Assembly (NCBI RefSeq): GCF_000208745.1
Contig: NC_030854.1
Span: 36,866,917 to 36,930,916 of the forward strand
Origin: Theobroma cacao
Lineage: Eukaryota; Streptophyta; Magnoliopsida; Malvales; Malvaceae
Length of the DNA: 64,000 nt
Direction: 5' to 3'
A program made the translations under genes and the position numbers. Positions 9,903 to 21,040 of the stretch are shown here, one piece after another. The notes beneath the pieces were generated by a model. That model saw only the letters and a list, made by a program, of their open reading frames with translations, did not search any database and was not told the DNA's origin. Every line of letters starts with the position of its first letter. Within the stretch, counting starts at the first letter, position 1.

Positions 9903-11405
9903 GTCTTTGTTTACAATCCTGGAACTAGAGAGTTTCAGATTCTTCAGAGGGGAAAGAAGAGATCCTCCCGTGGTCCTTCCTACTCTTCTGATTGCTTTGG
10001 TACGCGTTTTTTTCCTCTTGTTTTATGTTTAGATAGATAGAATTAAAGCAACGGTGTTCACGAGAATTAAAGCCAGGTCCTTTCTTTCATGATGATGGTG
10101 TCTATTTTTGTGTGTGTATGGTTTTCAAATTCATCGTTAGGGCGGAATTCTTCGGGATCTAAATGTGCAGTGTTTTACTTGTGCAAGGCAGCATGGTTGC
10201 TGTGTACATGGCCATGATATTCAGAGTGTATAGGAAATGTCTGTTTTTGTTTTGGGTGTTTTGTTTCTGTGGGATGATGTACTTTTAGGGGAGATGCTGT
10301 CCAATTTTTTGTAAGTTGGGGAGTATGCATACTTAATCCGATGCATAAACCTGGAAATTATGTCCCTTGTATTGGCCATGGGGGGATGATTTATCACACC
10401 CAGATTTAATGAAATCCACTTCCTTTCAAAAATAAAAAAAATAGTGTCAGCTAATTTAGCTTTGATAGTCCAATGAGAACGTGCTTGTATATTGTTTGTT
10501 TTATAGAGGATACTCTTTGTCTTGAATTTCGAGAGACAAAGGATTCCGTATACTTCTGTTAATGTTCCTGAACAAAGTGATTGCAAAGCAGGGGATGGGC
10601 AGGGTGAAGGGCTACATGGCCTGGTTAGAGCTTTTTGAAGTGCTCTCTGTTTCTTTTTGGTATCTTCTTTGCAGGAAACTAATAATAGAGCTTATTATGA
10701 TATCTTCTCTGCAGGACAACGATTCCCAACGCATCAATTAGTAGGGTTTGGTCGTGATCAAGTCACAAAAGAATGCAAAATTATACGATTGTTTATACCT
10801 AAAGAGGAACAAGAAAACCATATTCATGAGTGCGAGGTTTTTGCATTGAGTTCAGATCCTGAGGCTTCATGGAGGGGCCTTGGCGTAGTTGCCTACTTCA
10901 TTAGGCCAGCACAACAACCTGTCCTTGTCAATGGAGCACTTCACTGGATCCTTGACGTCAGACATGCTAACCCTTCGGAGGTGATCGTCTCCTTCGATCT
11001 CCATACTGAAAATTCCAAGCAATATCACACCCAAGTTGTTGCTCAGAAGCCTCAGATCGTCGGCATTTTATGGGGTTACCGTCTTTGAGAAGCTCTCTAT
11101 GTCTAGTACAATCAGAATACAGGCTGCAACTGAATATATGGATAATGAATCAAAGCAATGGAGTTTGGGAGAAACTGTTTGCTATTATTTTGGGATTGAT
11201 GAATTGTAGAACTACATTGGCATTTCCAATAGCAGAACTCAATGATGGAACCTTTTTTGTTTCCCATTTTGGGGAGAACTTGCAAATATATGATCCGGAG
11301 AGCCAAAGTCTTAGTGAAGTATCGATACAACATGAAAGAAGGGTTGTGTCCTATGCATACTCTGAAAGTTTAGTCCCTCTTTATGGAGAGCCACTGGTGT
11401 ATTGA
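9903..11405 (+). pseudogene. F-box/FBA gene B2, F-box deleted and frameshifted
   Basis: Close copy of B1 whose promoter, start codon and F-box are gone. Exon 1 survives only as its last 97 bases (9903-9999, TNVFVYNPGTREF-like, donor GT at 10000). Exon 2 starts at 10715 and is followed for about 100 codons (GQRFPTHQLVGFGRDQ, VNGALHWILD). A 1-base loss at ACTGAAAATTCC (parent ACTGAGAAATTCC, about 11008) breaks the frame, and the C-terminal part continues in another frame at 11070-11405 (LRSSLCLVQ, SLVPLYGEPLVY). Clearly a pseudogene. The intron still carries the duplicated acceptor pair seen in B1. Confidence 0.9.
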
Positions 11406-11885
11406 TCGAGTTGTAAATAATATGTATTATTTTTTTTTGTGTGAAAAGCTGGAATTTGATTCGCTGCTCCAATGAAGTCAGCAAAAAATAACCATTTTTG
11501 TGGTAATGGTAGTGCTATGCAACAACTCAGTAGGCATCCCTGCCAATTCCAAGCAGAGTGTCAGGACCCCTCCCCAATTGGTCACAAAAGCCTGTTGACA
11601 ATATTGTTACATTAAAACAAGACCCAATCACAGCAGCCAGTAGTTACCCAATGTCATCCAAAGCCCCATCCGCAGGCCTTCCCTTGCTGCAGCAGACTCA
11701 TGGTTGGACACCAACGTTCCCTGGCTCTTGTGGTGGGCGTATCACCGCTGGACCAGAACCCCGTCCCCAATAAAACATTGCAAAACTTAAAAGTTTAAAA
11801 TCTGATTATTGTAATCATTAAAAAAGATTTTAGTTACTACTGATAAACAGAACTCAAAAACGAAGTCCAAAATTGTTCAAGACTT
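11406..11885. repeat. 3' flank of B2, homologous to B1 flank
   Basis: Mirrors 4208-4590 up to about 11790, then about 95 bases of AT-rich DNA before the A3 fragment. A small ORF at 11558-11773 is a by-product of the GC-richer part and is not supported as a gene. Confidence 0.6.
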
Positions 11886-12145
11886 GAATGAGAACATATG
11901 GATTTTCATGAAAGATTGCAACCCATCACCAGCTTTGAATGAGAACATGGGAGCTTGGGAGGTGTTGCACTCGATGGATTTGATAATTGTTGTGAAGCCT
12001 CCTAATAACAGAATGCTTTCTATCTAATATTATGAACAGAGGTTGCAACTACACAATCTAAAGAGAAAAATGTTGAGGGATGTGCTACCGCATTGGAGAA
12101 AAGTTGTGTCTACTGCATATTTTGAAAGTTAAGTCCCTCTATATG
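11886..12145 (+). pseudogene. F-box/FBA gene A3, 3' fragment
   Basis: About 260 bases matching the end of type A exon 2: gaacatatggattttcatgaa, then catcaccagctttgaat, gcttgggag.tgtt, and a C-terminal gaaagttaagtccctctata, in which Leu TTA has become TAA. A stop also interrupts the middle (tctatctaatattatg). The A-type 3' spacer follows to about 12590. Only the last third of the gene remains, so this is the third A member of the array. Confidence 0.85.
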
Positions 12146-13598
12146 ATGTGTTTAATATTTGGGTATAAGTGGGTAGAGATCTTAAATTACAATGCTTTAT
12201 GCTAATAATTTCATTAAAGAAAGTTTTGCTTTCATTTCTTCCAGCTGTGAAACTCAATCAACTATAGTAAACTCCCCCTTTTTTGTGTGTGTGAAATTTG
12301 TTGTGTTCAACTGTTCATTGCATTTTATTGCATTACTCATTCACCTAATAACCAAGAAAAAGAAAAGAAGAAAACCAAACATTAATTATTGAGCTAAGTC
12401 ATCAAAACTAGGAGAATAATGCAGCATTATTCAAGCAGTATTGCTGATGAATTATTTTTCACAGAAGTTAACTACTGTGCTGACTTTCTTGTGAAGATGA
12501 ATGTGAATGGTAATGAAGTGTTTGTGGAGCCAACATTTTCCTTATTTGATGAGGAGTCTACAATGGTGGCCCTTGAGCTTGGAAAAGATGGGGTATAATT
12601 TCAGTTCAGTTGGGTGTTTTCTTATGGTTGGGTTAGTAAACAATGAGTACAATAATTGAGTTTAGAGTTGGATTTTAACAATCACAGCAAAAATTTAGTA
12701 ATCTTGTCATATAAAGGTTAGTATTTAATGAATTGGGTTCGTGCAAAACACAATTGATGATTGAGTTTTTTTTTTCTGTATCCTTTAAATTTATTGTTTA
12801 TTTGTATATAATGATGGAGATAATAAATAAAATCTTAAAAACAGTGATATTAATATCTAGAAGTGGGTAATTGGTCAGTTTGATCGATTTGGTTTGTTAT
12901 ATCTAAACATCAAATGAATCAAATATTTTTAAAAAATTGATCAGAATCGACCAAACTTATAAGAAGATCGGATCGATCAAATATCGAATTGATTCAGTCA
13001 GTTCAGTTTTAGACCAAAAAAATTGAAATTTTATTATTTTTGTTTTTTACAAATTACAACATTGAAATTTATAATTCATTCATAATTATTAAATACACAA
13101 ATAATCTAAATATTAAAAAAAAACATAACATTTGTTCTTTCACTCACATAATTATATCGTTTCACATAAGCCATTGAATTAACATTCAAGAGTTTTAATC
13201 TCTAAATTTTAATATTCAAGATTTCAATATAAAATAATACTTATACCAAAATAATACTATTAGTCAATCTTTAAAAATAATGTTTGATCTCTGAAGTTAC
13301 TTTAAAAGAATTGAGAGATATACGAGTAAATATTTATTTTATTTTTCAGAGAAGACATTTGTGTTTTAAGATATCGATTTGATATATAATAATTCATGTA
13401 GTATAGTTTTTTTTAACAATTAAAAGAAAAAAATTTTTAAAACAAAAAAGTCAAAGTGCTTTTTAATCAAACATGATTCAAGGTTTTTTAGATTTACCCT
13501 AATAGTAGAAGTATTAAAAAAAAGTAATCTTATTTATGCAATGGTTTCATGTCAACCTTTTATAGAGAATTTGAGAGACAACATAGATAGAGAGAAAT
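12146..13598. other. AT-rich spacer before B3
   Basis: 12146-12590 copies the A-type 3' flank. 12850-13010 holds a decayed patch (tcagtttgatcgatttggttt, later aatcgaccaaac, gatcggatcgatcaaata) of the kind seen in old plant DNA elements, without recognisable ends. At 13490-13598 is the conserved B-gene leader (cttatttatgcaatggtttcatg, tagagaatttgagagacaacatag, agagagaaat), normally next to the start codon. No gene seen. Confidence 0.5.
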
Positions 13599-13992
13599 GT
13601 TAGATAGTTGTTAATGAAGGTGTTTAGACTCTCGAATTAAAATATTAATACGTAATTAATTTTTATTATTTTAATTTTTAAATTAAATAATAAATATTAT
13701 TAATTTATAAAAAATCGTGATTGAAGAGTTATAAATAATTACCTTATTAAATACAACTTTTGAATAGTTATATTATAAAAAAATAATTATATTATGAAAA
13801 AAAACAAGTACAATTTAATCATGAATAACCAATAGATTGATTTATTATATAAACAATGTTATTATGCTGCGATTTTCAGTATTTTTGATAAGTGTGTTAA
13901 AGACCTTATTATATCCAAAGATTGAAAAATACCTTAAGGAATACATGCCTCAAAATCGTATTTTCTTCTCTTAAAAATTTCTAACAAGAAAT
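13599..13992. mobile_element. 394-bp insertion just upstream of B3 start codon (MITE-like)
   Basis: In B4 and B5 the leader ends ...gagagaaataATGGCAGG or close to it. In B3 the same leader stops at agaaat (13593-13598) and is followed by 394 bases of AT-rich DNA. That DNA ends with a second agaaat (13987-13992), one base before the ATG at 13994. The insert begins gttaga and, before the second agaaat, ends tctaac, so short inverted ends sit inside a possible 6-bp target duplication. No coding capacity. A small non-autonomous DNA transposon is the likeliest reading; the family is not identified. Confidence 0.55.
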
Positions 13993-13993
13993 A

Positions 13994-15656
13994 ATGGCAG
14001 GCCGCAGCGGAACAAGCCTGAAAAACAACTATTGGCCTGAAGATCTTCTCCTTTCGATATTGGCTACCCTTCCTGCCAAGTCTTTGTTACGATTCAAATG
14101 CGTGTCCAGGCATTGGCAAGCACTTATCATCAACCCTCATTTCATGGAACAACACCTCGAAAAGCAACAGAAAAAGGATTACCCTCAATTGATATTTGCC
14201 TCTAGAGCATCTAAACCCGACATGGACATGGTTTTGGAATCCATGGCCATCGTCGATGTTGAAGTTGGTGATGGAGAAGGAACAAAGACCAGGAAAGGTT
14301 TGAAACGAAGTTCTTCGAATATCTGTCATCTTCAGTCGGCTAATTACTTCGTGTCCAATTCTTGTAACGGAATTATTTGCTTATTTGGGATCACTAACGT
14401 CTTTCTTTACAATCCTGGAACTAGAGAGTTTCGGATTGTTAAGATGCAAAAGAAGGAATTCTCCCCTGATAATTCCAGCGTTGATACTTTCGGTACGCAT
14501 TTTTTTTCCCTGTTTTATGTTTAGATAGATAGAATTAAAGAAAAAACAAAGTGTTCACTAGACTCTGCATTGGAATAGAGAATTCAACATGAATTGTTTT
14601 AGATAGCTGGAAGAGATAAATTAGAAGGATTGCATGATGATTCTTTCATTTCTCCCTAAAATACAGGCATTCGAATTGCAAAAGTTTGTGTCACCTAAAT
14701 TAGCTTTGATAATCCCACAAGAACATATTTGTAAATTGTTTGTTCTATAGAGGATAATCTTTGCCTTGAATTCGAAAACAAAGGATTGTGTACAGTTCTG
14801 TTAATGTTCCTTAATGAAGTACTTGCAAAGCAGGGGATGGGCAGGGTTAAGGGCCCGATGGCCTGGTTTAAGCTTTTGAAGTGCTCTCTGTTTCTCTTTG
14901 GTATCTGCTTTGCAGGAAACTAATAAAAGAGCTTATAATGATATCTTCCTTGCAGTACGAGTATTCCCATTGTATCAATTAGTAGGGTTTGGTCGTGATC
15001 AAGTTACTAAAGAATGCAAAATTATACGATTGTTTACACCTAATGAAGAAAACCCTATTCATGAGTGCGAGGTTTTTACATTGAGTTCGGATGCTGGGGC
15101 TTCATGGAAGGGCCTTGGCGAAGTTGCTTACTTCATTAGGGCAGCACAACTACCTGTCTATCTCAATGGAGCACTTCACTGGATCCTTGACGAAAGGCAT
15201 GCTAACCCTTCCGAGGTGATCGTCTCCTTTGATCTCCATACTGAGAAATTCCAAGCAATATCACACACAAGTTGTTTCTCAGTAGTCTCAGATCGTAGTA
15301 GGCTTCATCATATGGAGTTACTGTCTTTTAGAGGCTCTCTATGTCTAGTAGAAGGAAAATACGACTGGTCATCTCGGCAGCTGAATATTTCGATCATGAA
15401 TCAAAGCAATGGAATTTGGGAGAAGCTGTTTTCTATTAATCGGGGATTGATGAATTACAGATTTCCATTGGCGTTTCCAATAGCAGAACTCAAGGATGGA
15501 ACCTTTTTAGTTTTACGTCACAAGAAAAACTTGGAAATATTTGACCCAGAAAGCCAAAGTGATAGTGAAGTGTTGATTCAACATGAAAAATCGGTTGATT
15601 ACTATGCATACTCCGAAAGTTTAGTCCCTCTTTATGGAGTGCCACTGGTGAATTGA
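13994..15656 (+). CDS. F-box/FBA protein B3 (intact, 2 exons)
   Basis: Model join(13994..14492, 14956..15656), 399 aa. Phase-1 junction: CTTTCG|GTACGC joined to TTCCTTGCAG|TACGAG gives ...TF-V-RVFPLYQ. F-box near residues 14-58 (WPEDLLLSILATLPAKSLLR, CVSRHW), then VSNSCNGIICLFG, NPGTREFRIV, GFGRDQVTKECKII, LNGALHWILD and SLVPLYGVPLVN. Putative SCF substrate receptor with unknown target. Compared with B1 it has a 4-residue insertion in the linker (KPDMD region) and loses a few in exon 2. The start codon is fixed by MAGR conservation across all B genes. Its original leader has been pushed 394 bases upstream by the insertion at 13599-13992, so its 5' UTR and possibly its expression differ from its siblings. 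Confidence 0.9.
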
Positions 15657-16439
15657 GATTTCATGGTAACTGTTGAATTGAGACTTGCATTGAAGACCTT
15701 GCAACTTGCAAGCCTGGTCATCCGTCAAATGCCCATGCCTCAGTGTATTTGTGTTAAAACTTTCCATCGTACAGAACACTTCAGTTAATAAATATCAGAT
15801 CCGGTTGCCTTAGTTTTCTGCTTTCTGCTCTTCTTTTTCTGTTTTGTGTTTTTTTTCATTATGGCTACATGCCTTACTGATATTAAGCTGCTGTAGTAGT
15901 GCAAAACACAATTGATGACTGAGTTTTTTTTTTTTTTATCTTCAAAATTTATTGCTTATTTGTACGTTAAATATCGATGTAAATAAAATCTTAAAAACAG
16001 TGATATTGATATCAACATCGAAGTAATTTCATAATTTTTTATGTTTTCACTTTTATGTTTTAATAATTGTACTTATACATATACTACTATTTTACATTTT
16101 TCTTTTCTTAACACAACCTCGAAGCTTTTGACCCCTCAAGCTCAAGCAGATTTTCTATTTTTTTTTATTTTTCAAAGAAGATATTGTGTCTTAGAGATGC
16201 CTATTTGATATATAAAAGGTGATGTATCAATTTTTTTAATAATTAACAAAGAAAGATAATACTTAAAAGAAAAATATATAATTTAAAAGAAGGCAGAGTG
16301 CCTTTTTAACATGATTCAAGGTTTTTTTAGATTTACCCTAATAATAGAAGTATTAAAAGACACGCAGTCTGATTTATGCTACAGTTTCATGGCAGCCTCT
16401 TAGAGAGAATTTGAGAGACGACATAGAAAGAGTGAAATA
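15657..16439. other. B3-B4 spacer with conserved B leader
   Basis: Carries the B-type 3' flank (gaattgagacttgcattgaagac, atgcccatgcctca), also found after B5 and B6, then AT-rich DNA, and at 16361-16439 the conserved leader (gtctgatttatgctacagtttcatggcagcctcttagagagaat, then gagagacgacatagaaag) directly before the B4 ATG. The leader conservation suggests shared 5' UTR or promoter sequence. No gene seen. Confidence 0.55.
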
Positions 16440-17904
16440 ATGGCAGGCCGCCGAGGAACAAACCTGAAAAACGACTATTGGCCTAAAGATCTTCTCCTTT
16501 CGATCTTGGCTACCCTTCCAGCCAAGTCTTTGTTACGATTCAAATGCGTGTCCATGCATTGGCGATCACTGATCATCAACCCTTATTTCATCGAGCAACA
16601 CCTCGAAAAGCAACAGAAAAAGGATTACCCTCAATTGGTATTTGCCTCTAGAGCATCTAAACCTGATATGGTTTTGGAATCCATGGCCATTGTCGATGTT
16701 GAGGTTGGCGATGAAGAAGGAACAAAAGTCAGAAAAGGTTTCAGACGAAGTTCTTCGAGTATCTGTCATCTTCCGTGTGCTCATTGTTTCTTATCCAATT
16801 CTTGTGATGGAATTCTTTGCTTCTTTGGGATCACTAGTGTCTTTGTTTACAATCCTGGAACTAGAGAGTTTCGGACTGTTAAGATGCAAAAGAAGGGATT
16901 CTCCCCTGTTTTTTCCAGCAGTGTTGATTTTTTCGGTACGTATTCGTTCCCTTAACTTTAATAATCCAATGAGAACATGTCTGTTTGTAGATTGTTTGTT
17001 CTATAGAGGATTAATTTTTGCCTTGAATTTAAGAGACAAAGGATTGTGTATAGTTCTGTTAATGAAGTAATTGCAAAGAAGGGTATGGCCAAGGTTAAGG
17101 GCAAGATGGCCTGGTTTGAGCTTTTGAAGTGCTCTCTGTTTCTCTTTGGTATCTTCGTTGCAGGAAACTAATAAAAGAGCTTATTCTGATATCTTCTTTG
17201 CAGTACGAATATTCCCAAAGGATTTCTTGGTAGGGTTTGGTCGTGATCAAGTTACAAAAGAATGCAAAATTATACGATTGTTTACACCTAAAGAAGAAAA
17301 CGATATTCATGAGTGCGAGGTTTTTACATTGAGTTCAGATGCTGGGGCTTCATGGAAGGGCCTTGGCGAAGTTGCTTACTTCATTAGGGCAGCACAACTA
17401 CCTGTCTATCTCAATGGAGCACTTCACTGGATCCTTGACATTAGACATGCTAACCCTTCCGAGGTGATCGTCTCCTTTGATCTCCATACTGAGAAATTCC
17501 AAGCAATATCACACCCAAGTTGTTACTCAGAAGTCTCAGATCGTAGTAAGCTGAAACATATGGAGTTACTGCGTTTGAGAAGCTCTCTATGTCTATTAGA
17601 AGGAAAATACTACTGGCCGTCTCGGCAGCTGAATATTTGGATAATGAATCAAAGCAATGGAATTTGGGAGAAGTTGTTTTCTATTAATCGGGGATTAACG
17701 AAAAATGGAATTCCATTGGCATGTCCAACAGCGGAACTCAAGGATGGAACCTTTTTTGTTTTACGTAATTGGAAAAACTTGCAAATATTTGATCCAGAGA
17801 GCCAAAGTGATAGTGAAGTGTTGATACAACATGAGAAATATGTTGATTGCTATGCATACTCCGAAAGCTTAGTCCCTCTTTATGGAGAGCCACTGGTTGA
17901 TTGA
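16440..17904 (+). CDS. F-box/FBA protein B4 (intact, 2 exons)
   Basis: Model join(16440..16935, 17204..17904), 398 aa, with a short 268-base intron. Junction TTTTCG|GTACGT to TTCTTTGCAG|TACGAA in phase 1 (...FF-V-RIFPKDF). F-box about 14-58 (WPKDLLLSILATLPAKSLLR, CVSMHWRSLI); FBA marks SNSCDGILCFFG, NPGTREFRTV, GFGRDQVTKECKII, LNGALHWILD, SLVPLYGEPLVD. Nearest to B5 and B3 by eye. Predicted SCF substrate adaptor; the target is not deducible. It is the shortest-intron copy, with the usual leader intact directly upstream, so it is a good candidate for an expressed reference member. Confidence 0.9.
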
Positions 17905-18539
17905 GATTTCATTGTTAACTGTTGAATTGAGACTTGCATGGAAGACCCTGCAAGCCTTGTCATCAGTCAAATGCCCATGCATGCCTCTCTGTTCTTGTAT
18001 TTTTTTTTATTATTTTTGAAAAGTGAAACAAGTGACCTAAGTCCTCGCACAGAAACCAGAGCATCAGAACAGCCCTTCTGAAACATCAACCTCAACATTC
18101 CCATGAACAAGTTCCTCATGGCTCATTGTGCTACCCTGGACTTAAACAGGACGAAGGGCATGAGCGGGGAAGAGAAAACACAGGGGGAGTCATCAACCAA
18201 GAGGAATACTCCACCACATAATGCATGGAGTCAACCAAACAAAAGCAGGACCACCCAGCCGAGATTCACGACGGAAGGGCTCGAGCAAGACATGAAAGAA
18301 CGTCGAGCCTGCCAGGAGGAGCAAAACACCAACAGCCCACCGTACCCTTCAAAACTCGAAAAGATGAAGGACCCTCGTCATCAAAAACTTGCCAAAACCT
18401 CGCCCACGTAGTCAGAGGCGGAGGGGAGGGGGGCTAGCGGCCAACAATTTTAAAAAAGGAAACGTAGTCTGATTTATGCTGCAGTTTCATGGCAGCCTCT
18501 TAGAGAGAATTTGAGAGACGACATAGAAAGAGAGAAATA
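17905..18539. other. B4-B5 spacer with GC-richer insert
   Basis: Opens with B-type 3' flank. At about 18000-18455 it is interrupted by a GC-richer segment beginning with a T-rich run (tttttttattatttttgaaaagtgaaac) and running to gaggggaggggggctagcgg. The conserved B leader resumes at about 18466. The T-run followed by tttgaaaagt matches the reverse-strand tail of the retroposon at 39538, so a minus-strand non-LTR fragment is likely. The 102-codon ORF inside (18103-18411) has no recognised domain and is not called. Confidence 0.5.
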
Positions 18540-20067
18540 ATGGCAGGCCGCAGCGGAACAAACCTGAAAAACAACTATTGGCCTGAAGATCTTCTCCTTT
18601 TGATCTTGGCTACCCTTCCAACCAAGTCTTTGTTACGATTCAAATGCGTGTCCGTGCATTGGCTATCACTGATCATCAACCCTTATTTCATCGAACAACA
18701 CCTCGAAGAGCAGCAGAAAAACGATTACCCTCACTTGATATTTGCCACTAGAGCAACTGGACCCGTTATGGGCATGGTTTTCGAATCCATGCACAAGGTT
18801 TTGGAATCCATGGCCATCGTCGATGTCGAAGTTGGTGATGAAGAAGGAGCAAAGATCAGGAAAGGTTTGAAACAAAGTTCTTCGAATATCTGTCATCTTC
18901 CGTGTTTTCGTTACTTCACGTCCAATTCTTGCGATGGAATTATTTGTTTATTTGGGATCACTAATGTCTTTGTTTACAATCCTCGAACTAGAGAGTTTCG
19001 GATTGTTAAGATGCAAAAGAAGGGATTCTCCCCTGTTTTTTCCAGTAGTGTTGATTTTTTCGGTACGCCTTTTTGTTCCCTTAACTTTGATAATCCCGTG
19101 AGAACATGTTTGTATAGTGTTTGCTCTATAGAGGACAATCTTTGCCTTGAATTTCAGAGACATAGGATTGTGTATAGTTCTGTTAATGTTCCTTAATGAA
19201 GTAATTGCAAAGCAGGGGATGGGCAGGGTTAAGGGCCAGATGGCCTGGTTTGAGCAATTGAAGTGCTCTCTGTTTTCTTTGGTATCTTCTTCGCAGGAAA
19301 CTAATAATAGAGCTTATTCTGATATCTTCTTTGCAGTACGAATATTCCCAAAGGATTTCTTAGTAGGGTTTGGTCGTGATCAAGTTACAAAAGAATGCAA
19401 AATTATACGATTGTTTACACCTAAAGAAGAAAACCATATTCACGAGTGCGAGGTTTTTACATTGAGTTCAGATGCTGGGGCTTCATGGAGGGGCCTTGGC
19501 GAAGTTGCTTACTTCATTAGGGCAGCACAACTACCTGTCTATCTCAATGGAGCACTTCACTATATCCTTGACGTTAGACATGCTAACCCTTCCGAGGTGA
19601 TCGTCTCCTTTGATCTCCATATTGAGAAATTCCAAGCAATATCACACCCAAGTTGTTTCTCAGAAGTCTCAGATCGTAGAACGCTGAAACGTATGGGGTT
19701 ACTGTCTTTGAGAAGCTCTCTATGTCTAGTAGAAGGAAAATACAAGAGCCCGCCTACGCTGCTGAATATTTGGATAATGAATCAAAGCAATGGAATTTGG
19801 GAGAAGATGTTTTCTATTAATTGGGGATTAACGGAATATGGAATTGCATTGGCATTTCGAATAGCAGAACTCAAGGATGGAACCTTTTTGGTTTTACGTT
19901 ATGGGAGGAACTTGGAAATATTTGACCCAGAAAGCCAAAGTGATAGTGAAGTGTTGATACAACATGAAAATTCGGTTGATTACTATGCAAACTCTGAAAG
20001 TTTAGTCCCTCTTTATGGGAAGCCACTGGTTGAATTGAGATGTCATGCTAACTGTTGTCTTGGTTAA
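18540..20067 (+). CDS. F-box/FBA protein B5 (2 exons, extended)
   Basis: Model join(18540..19062, 19337..20067), 417 aa; phase-1 junction TTTTCG|GTACGC to TTCTTTGCAG|TACGAA. F-box (WPEDLLLLILATLPTKSLLR, CVSVHWLSLI), SNSCDGIICLFG, YNPRTREFRIV (Gly to Arg in the usually NPGTREF motif), GFGRDQVTKECKII, LNGALHYILD (Trp to Tyr), SLVPLYGKPLV. Two private changes lengthen it. A 21-base in-frame tandem duplication (18776-18817) adds seven residues in the linker. One extra A near 20034 shifts the last codons, so the protein ends ELRCHANCCLG instead of D or N. Probably still a folded F-box/FBA protein; substrate unknown. Confidence 0.85.
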
Positions 20068-20878
20068 TGTCAGTCATGCACTAATGCATGTTTTGAATTG
20101 ATGTTTAGGTCCTGATTATGATATAGAGCATTGCAGTGCAAAAGCTATGTTAAAACTTTGTTTTTAAAGCTTTCAATTGTATACAAACTTCAGTTGATGA
20201 ATATCAGTCTTGGTTGCCTTAGTTTTCTGTTTTCTGCTCTGTTTTCTCTTCATTTATGGCTGCATGCCTTACTGACATTAATCTGTTGTAGTAGTGCAAA
20301 GCACAATTGATGGTTGAGGTTTTTTTTTTTTTTTTATCTTCAAATTTGTACGTTAACCATGGAGGTAAATAAAATCTTCAGAACAGTGATGTTGATAACT
20401 AGGTCGAAATAATTTCATAATTTTTTATTTTTTCAGTGTAATGTTCTTATAGTTGTATTTATATATGTACTACTATCTCAAGCTTGGGTTATTGATATAA
20501 CAATAATACTAGTAGTCAACCCTTAAAATAATGTTTGGTCCCTCAGATTTTAAAAGAATTGAGAGATATAGGAGCAAATATTTATTGTTATTATTTTTTA
20601 GACAAGACATTATCTCTATTTCATATAGGATATATAGTGGGTGATGTAGAATTGGTTTTTTTGATCTATTAATTGATAGCTTTAATAATTAAAAGAAAGA
20701 AAACTAATTTTAAAACAAAAAAAAAGTCAAGTTACCTTTTAAACATGATTCAAGGTTTTTTAGATTTACCCTAATAATAATAGAAATATTAAAAGAAAAT
20801 CAGTCTGATTTATGCTACAGTTTTATGGCAGCCTCTTACAAAGAATTTGAGAGACACAGAGATAGAGAGAAATAAAAA
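20068..20878. other. B5-B6 spacer with conserved leader
   Basis: B-type 3' flank (gtcatgcactaatgcatgttttgaattgatgtttagg), poly-T run, AT-rich middle, then the conserved B leader at 20801-20878 (cagtctgatttatgctacag, atggcagcctctta). No gene seen. Confidence 0.55.
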
Positions 20879-21040
20879 ATGGCAGGCCGCGGACAAGCCT
20901 GATAAACAACTATTGGCTGGAAGATCTTCTCCTTTTGATCATGGCTACCCTTCCTGCCAAGTCTGTGTTACGATTCAAATGCGTAATATGCATACTTTGA
21001 AAGTTTACTCCCTCTTTATGGAAAGCCACTGATGTATTGA
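20879..21040 (+). pseudogene. F-box/FBA gene B6, internal-deletion relic
   Basis: Starts like a B gene (atggcaggccgcgg, ctattggctggaagatcttctcc, ctacccttcctgccaagtc, cgattcaaatgcgt). It then jumps straight to the C-terminal codons (aatatgcatactttgaaagt, then ccctctttatggaaagccactgatgtattga). About 1 kb, including the rest of the F-box, the intron and most of the FBA region, is missing. Small losses after the ATG also put a TGA early in frame. A dead remnant whose leader and 3' flank survive. Confidence 0.9.

Noticed and set aside
11558..11773. 71-codon ORF in the B2 3' flank
   Set aside because: The matching flank after B1 does not keep this frame, so it is not conserved.
18103..18411. 102- and 70-codon ORFs in the GC-richer insert
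   Set aside because: Composition-driven open frames within a probable retroposon fragment; no domain.
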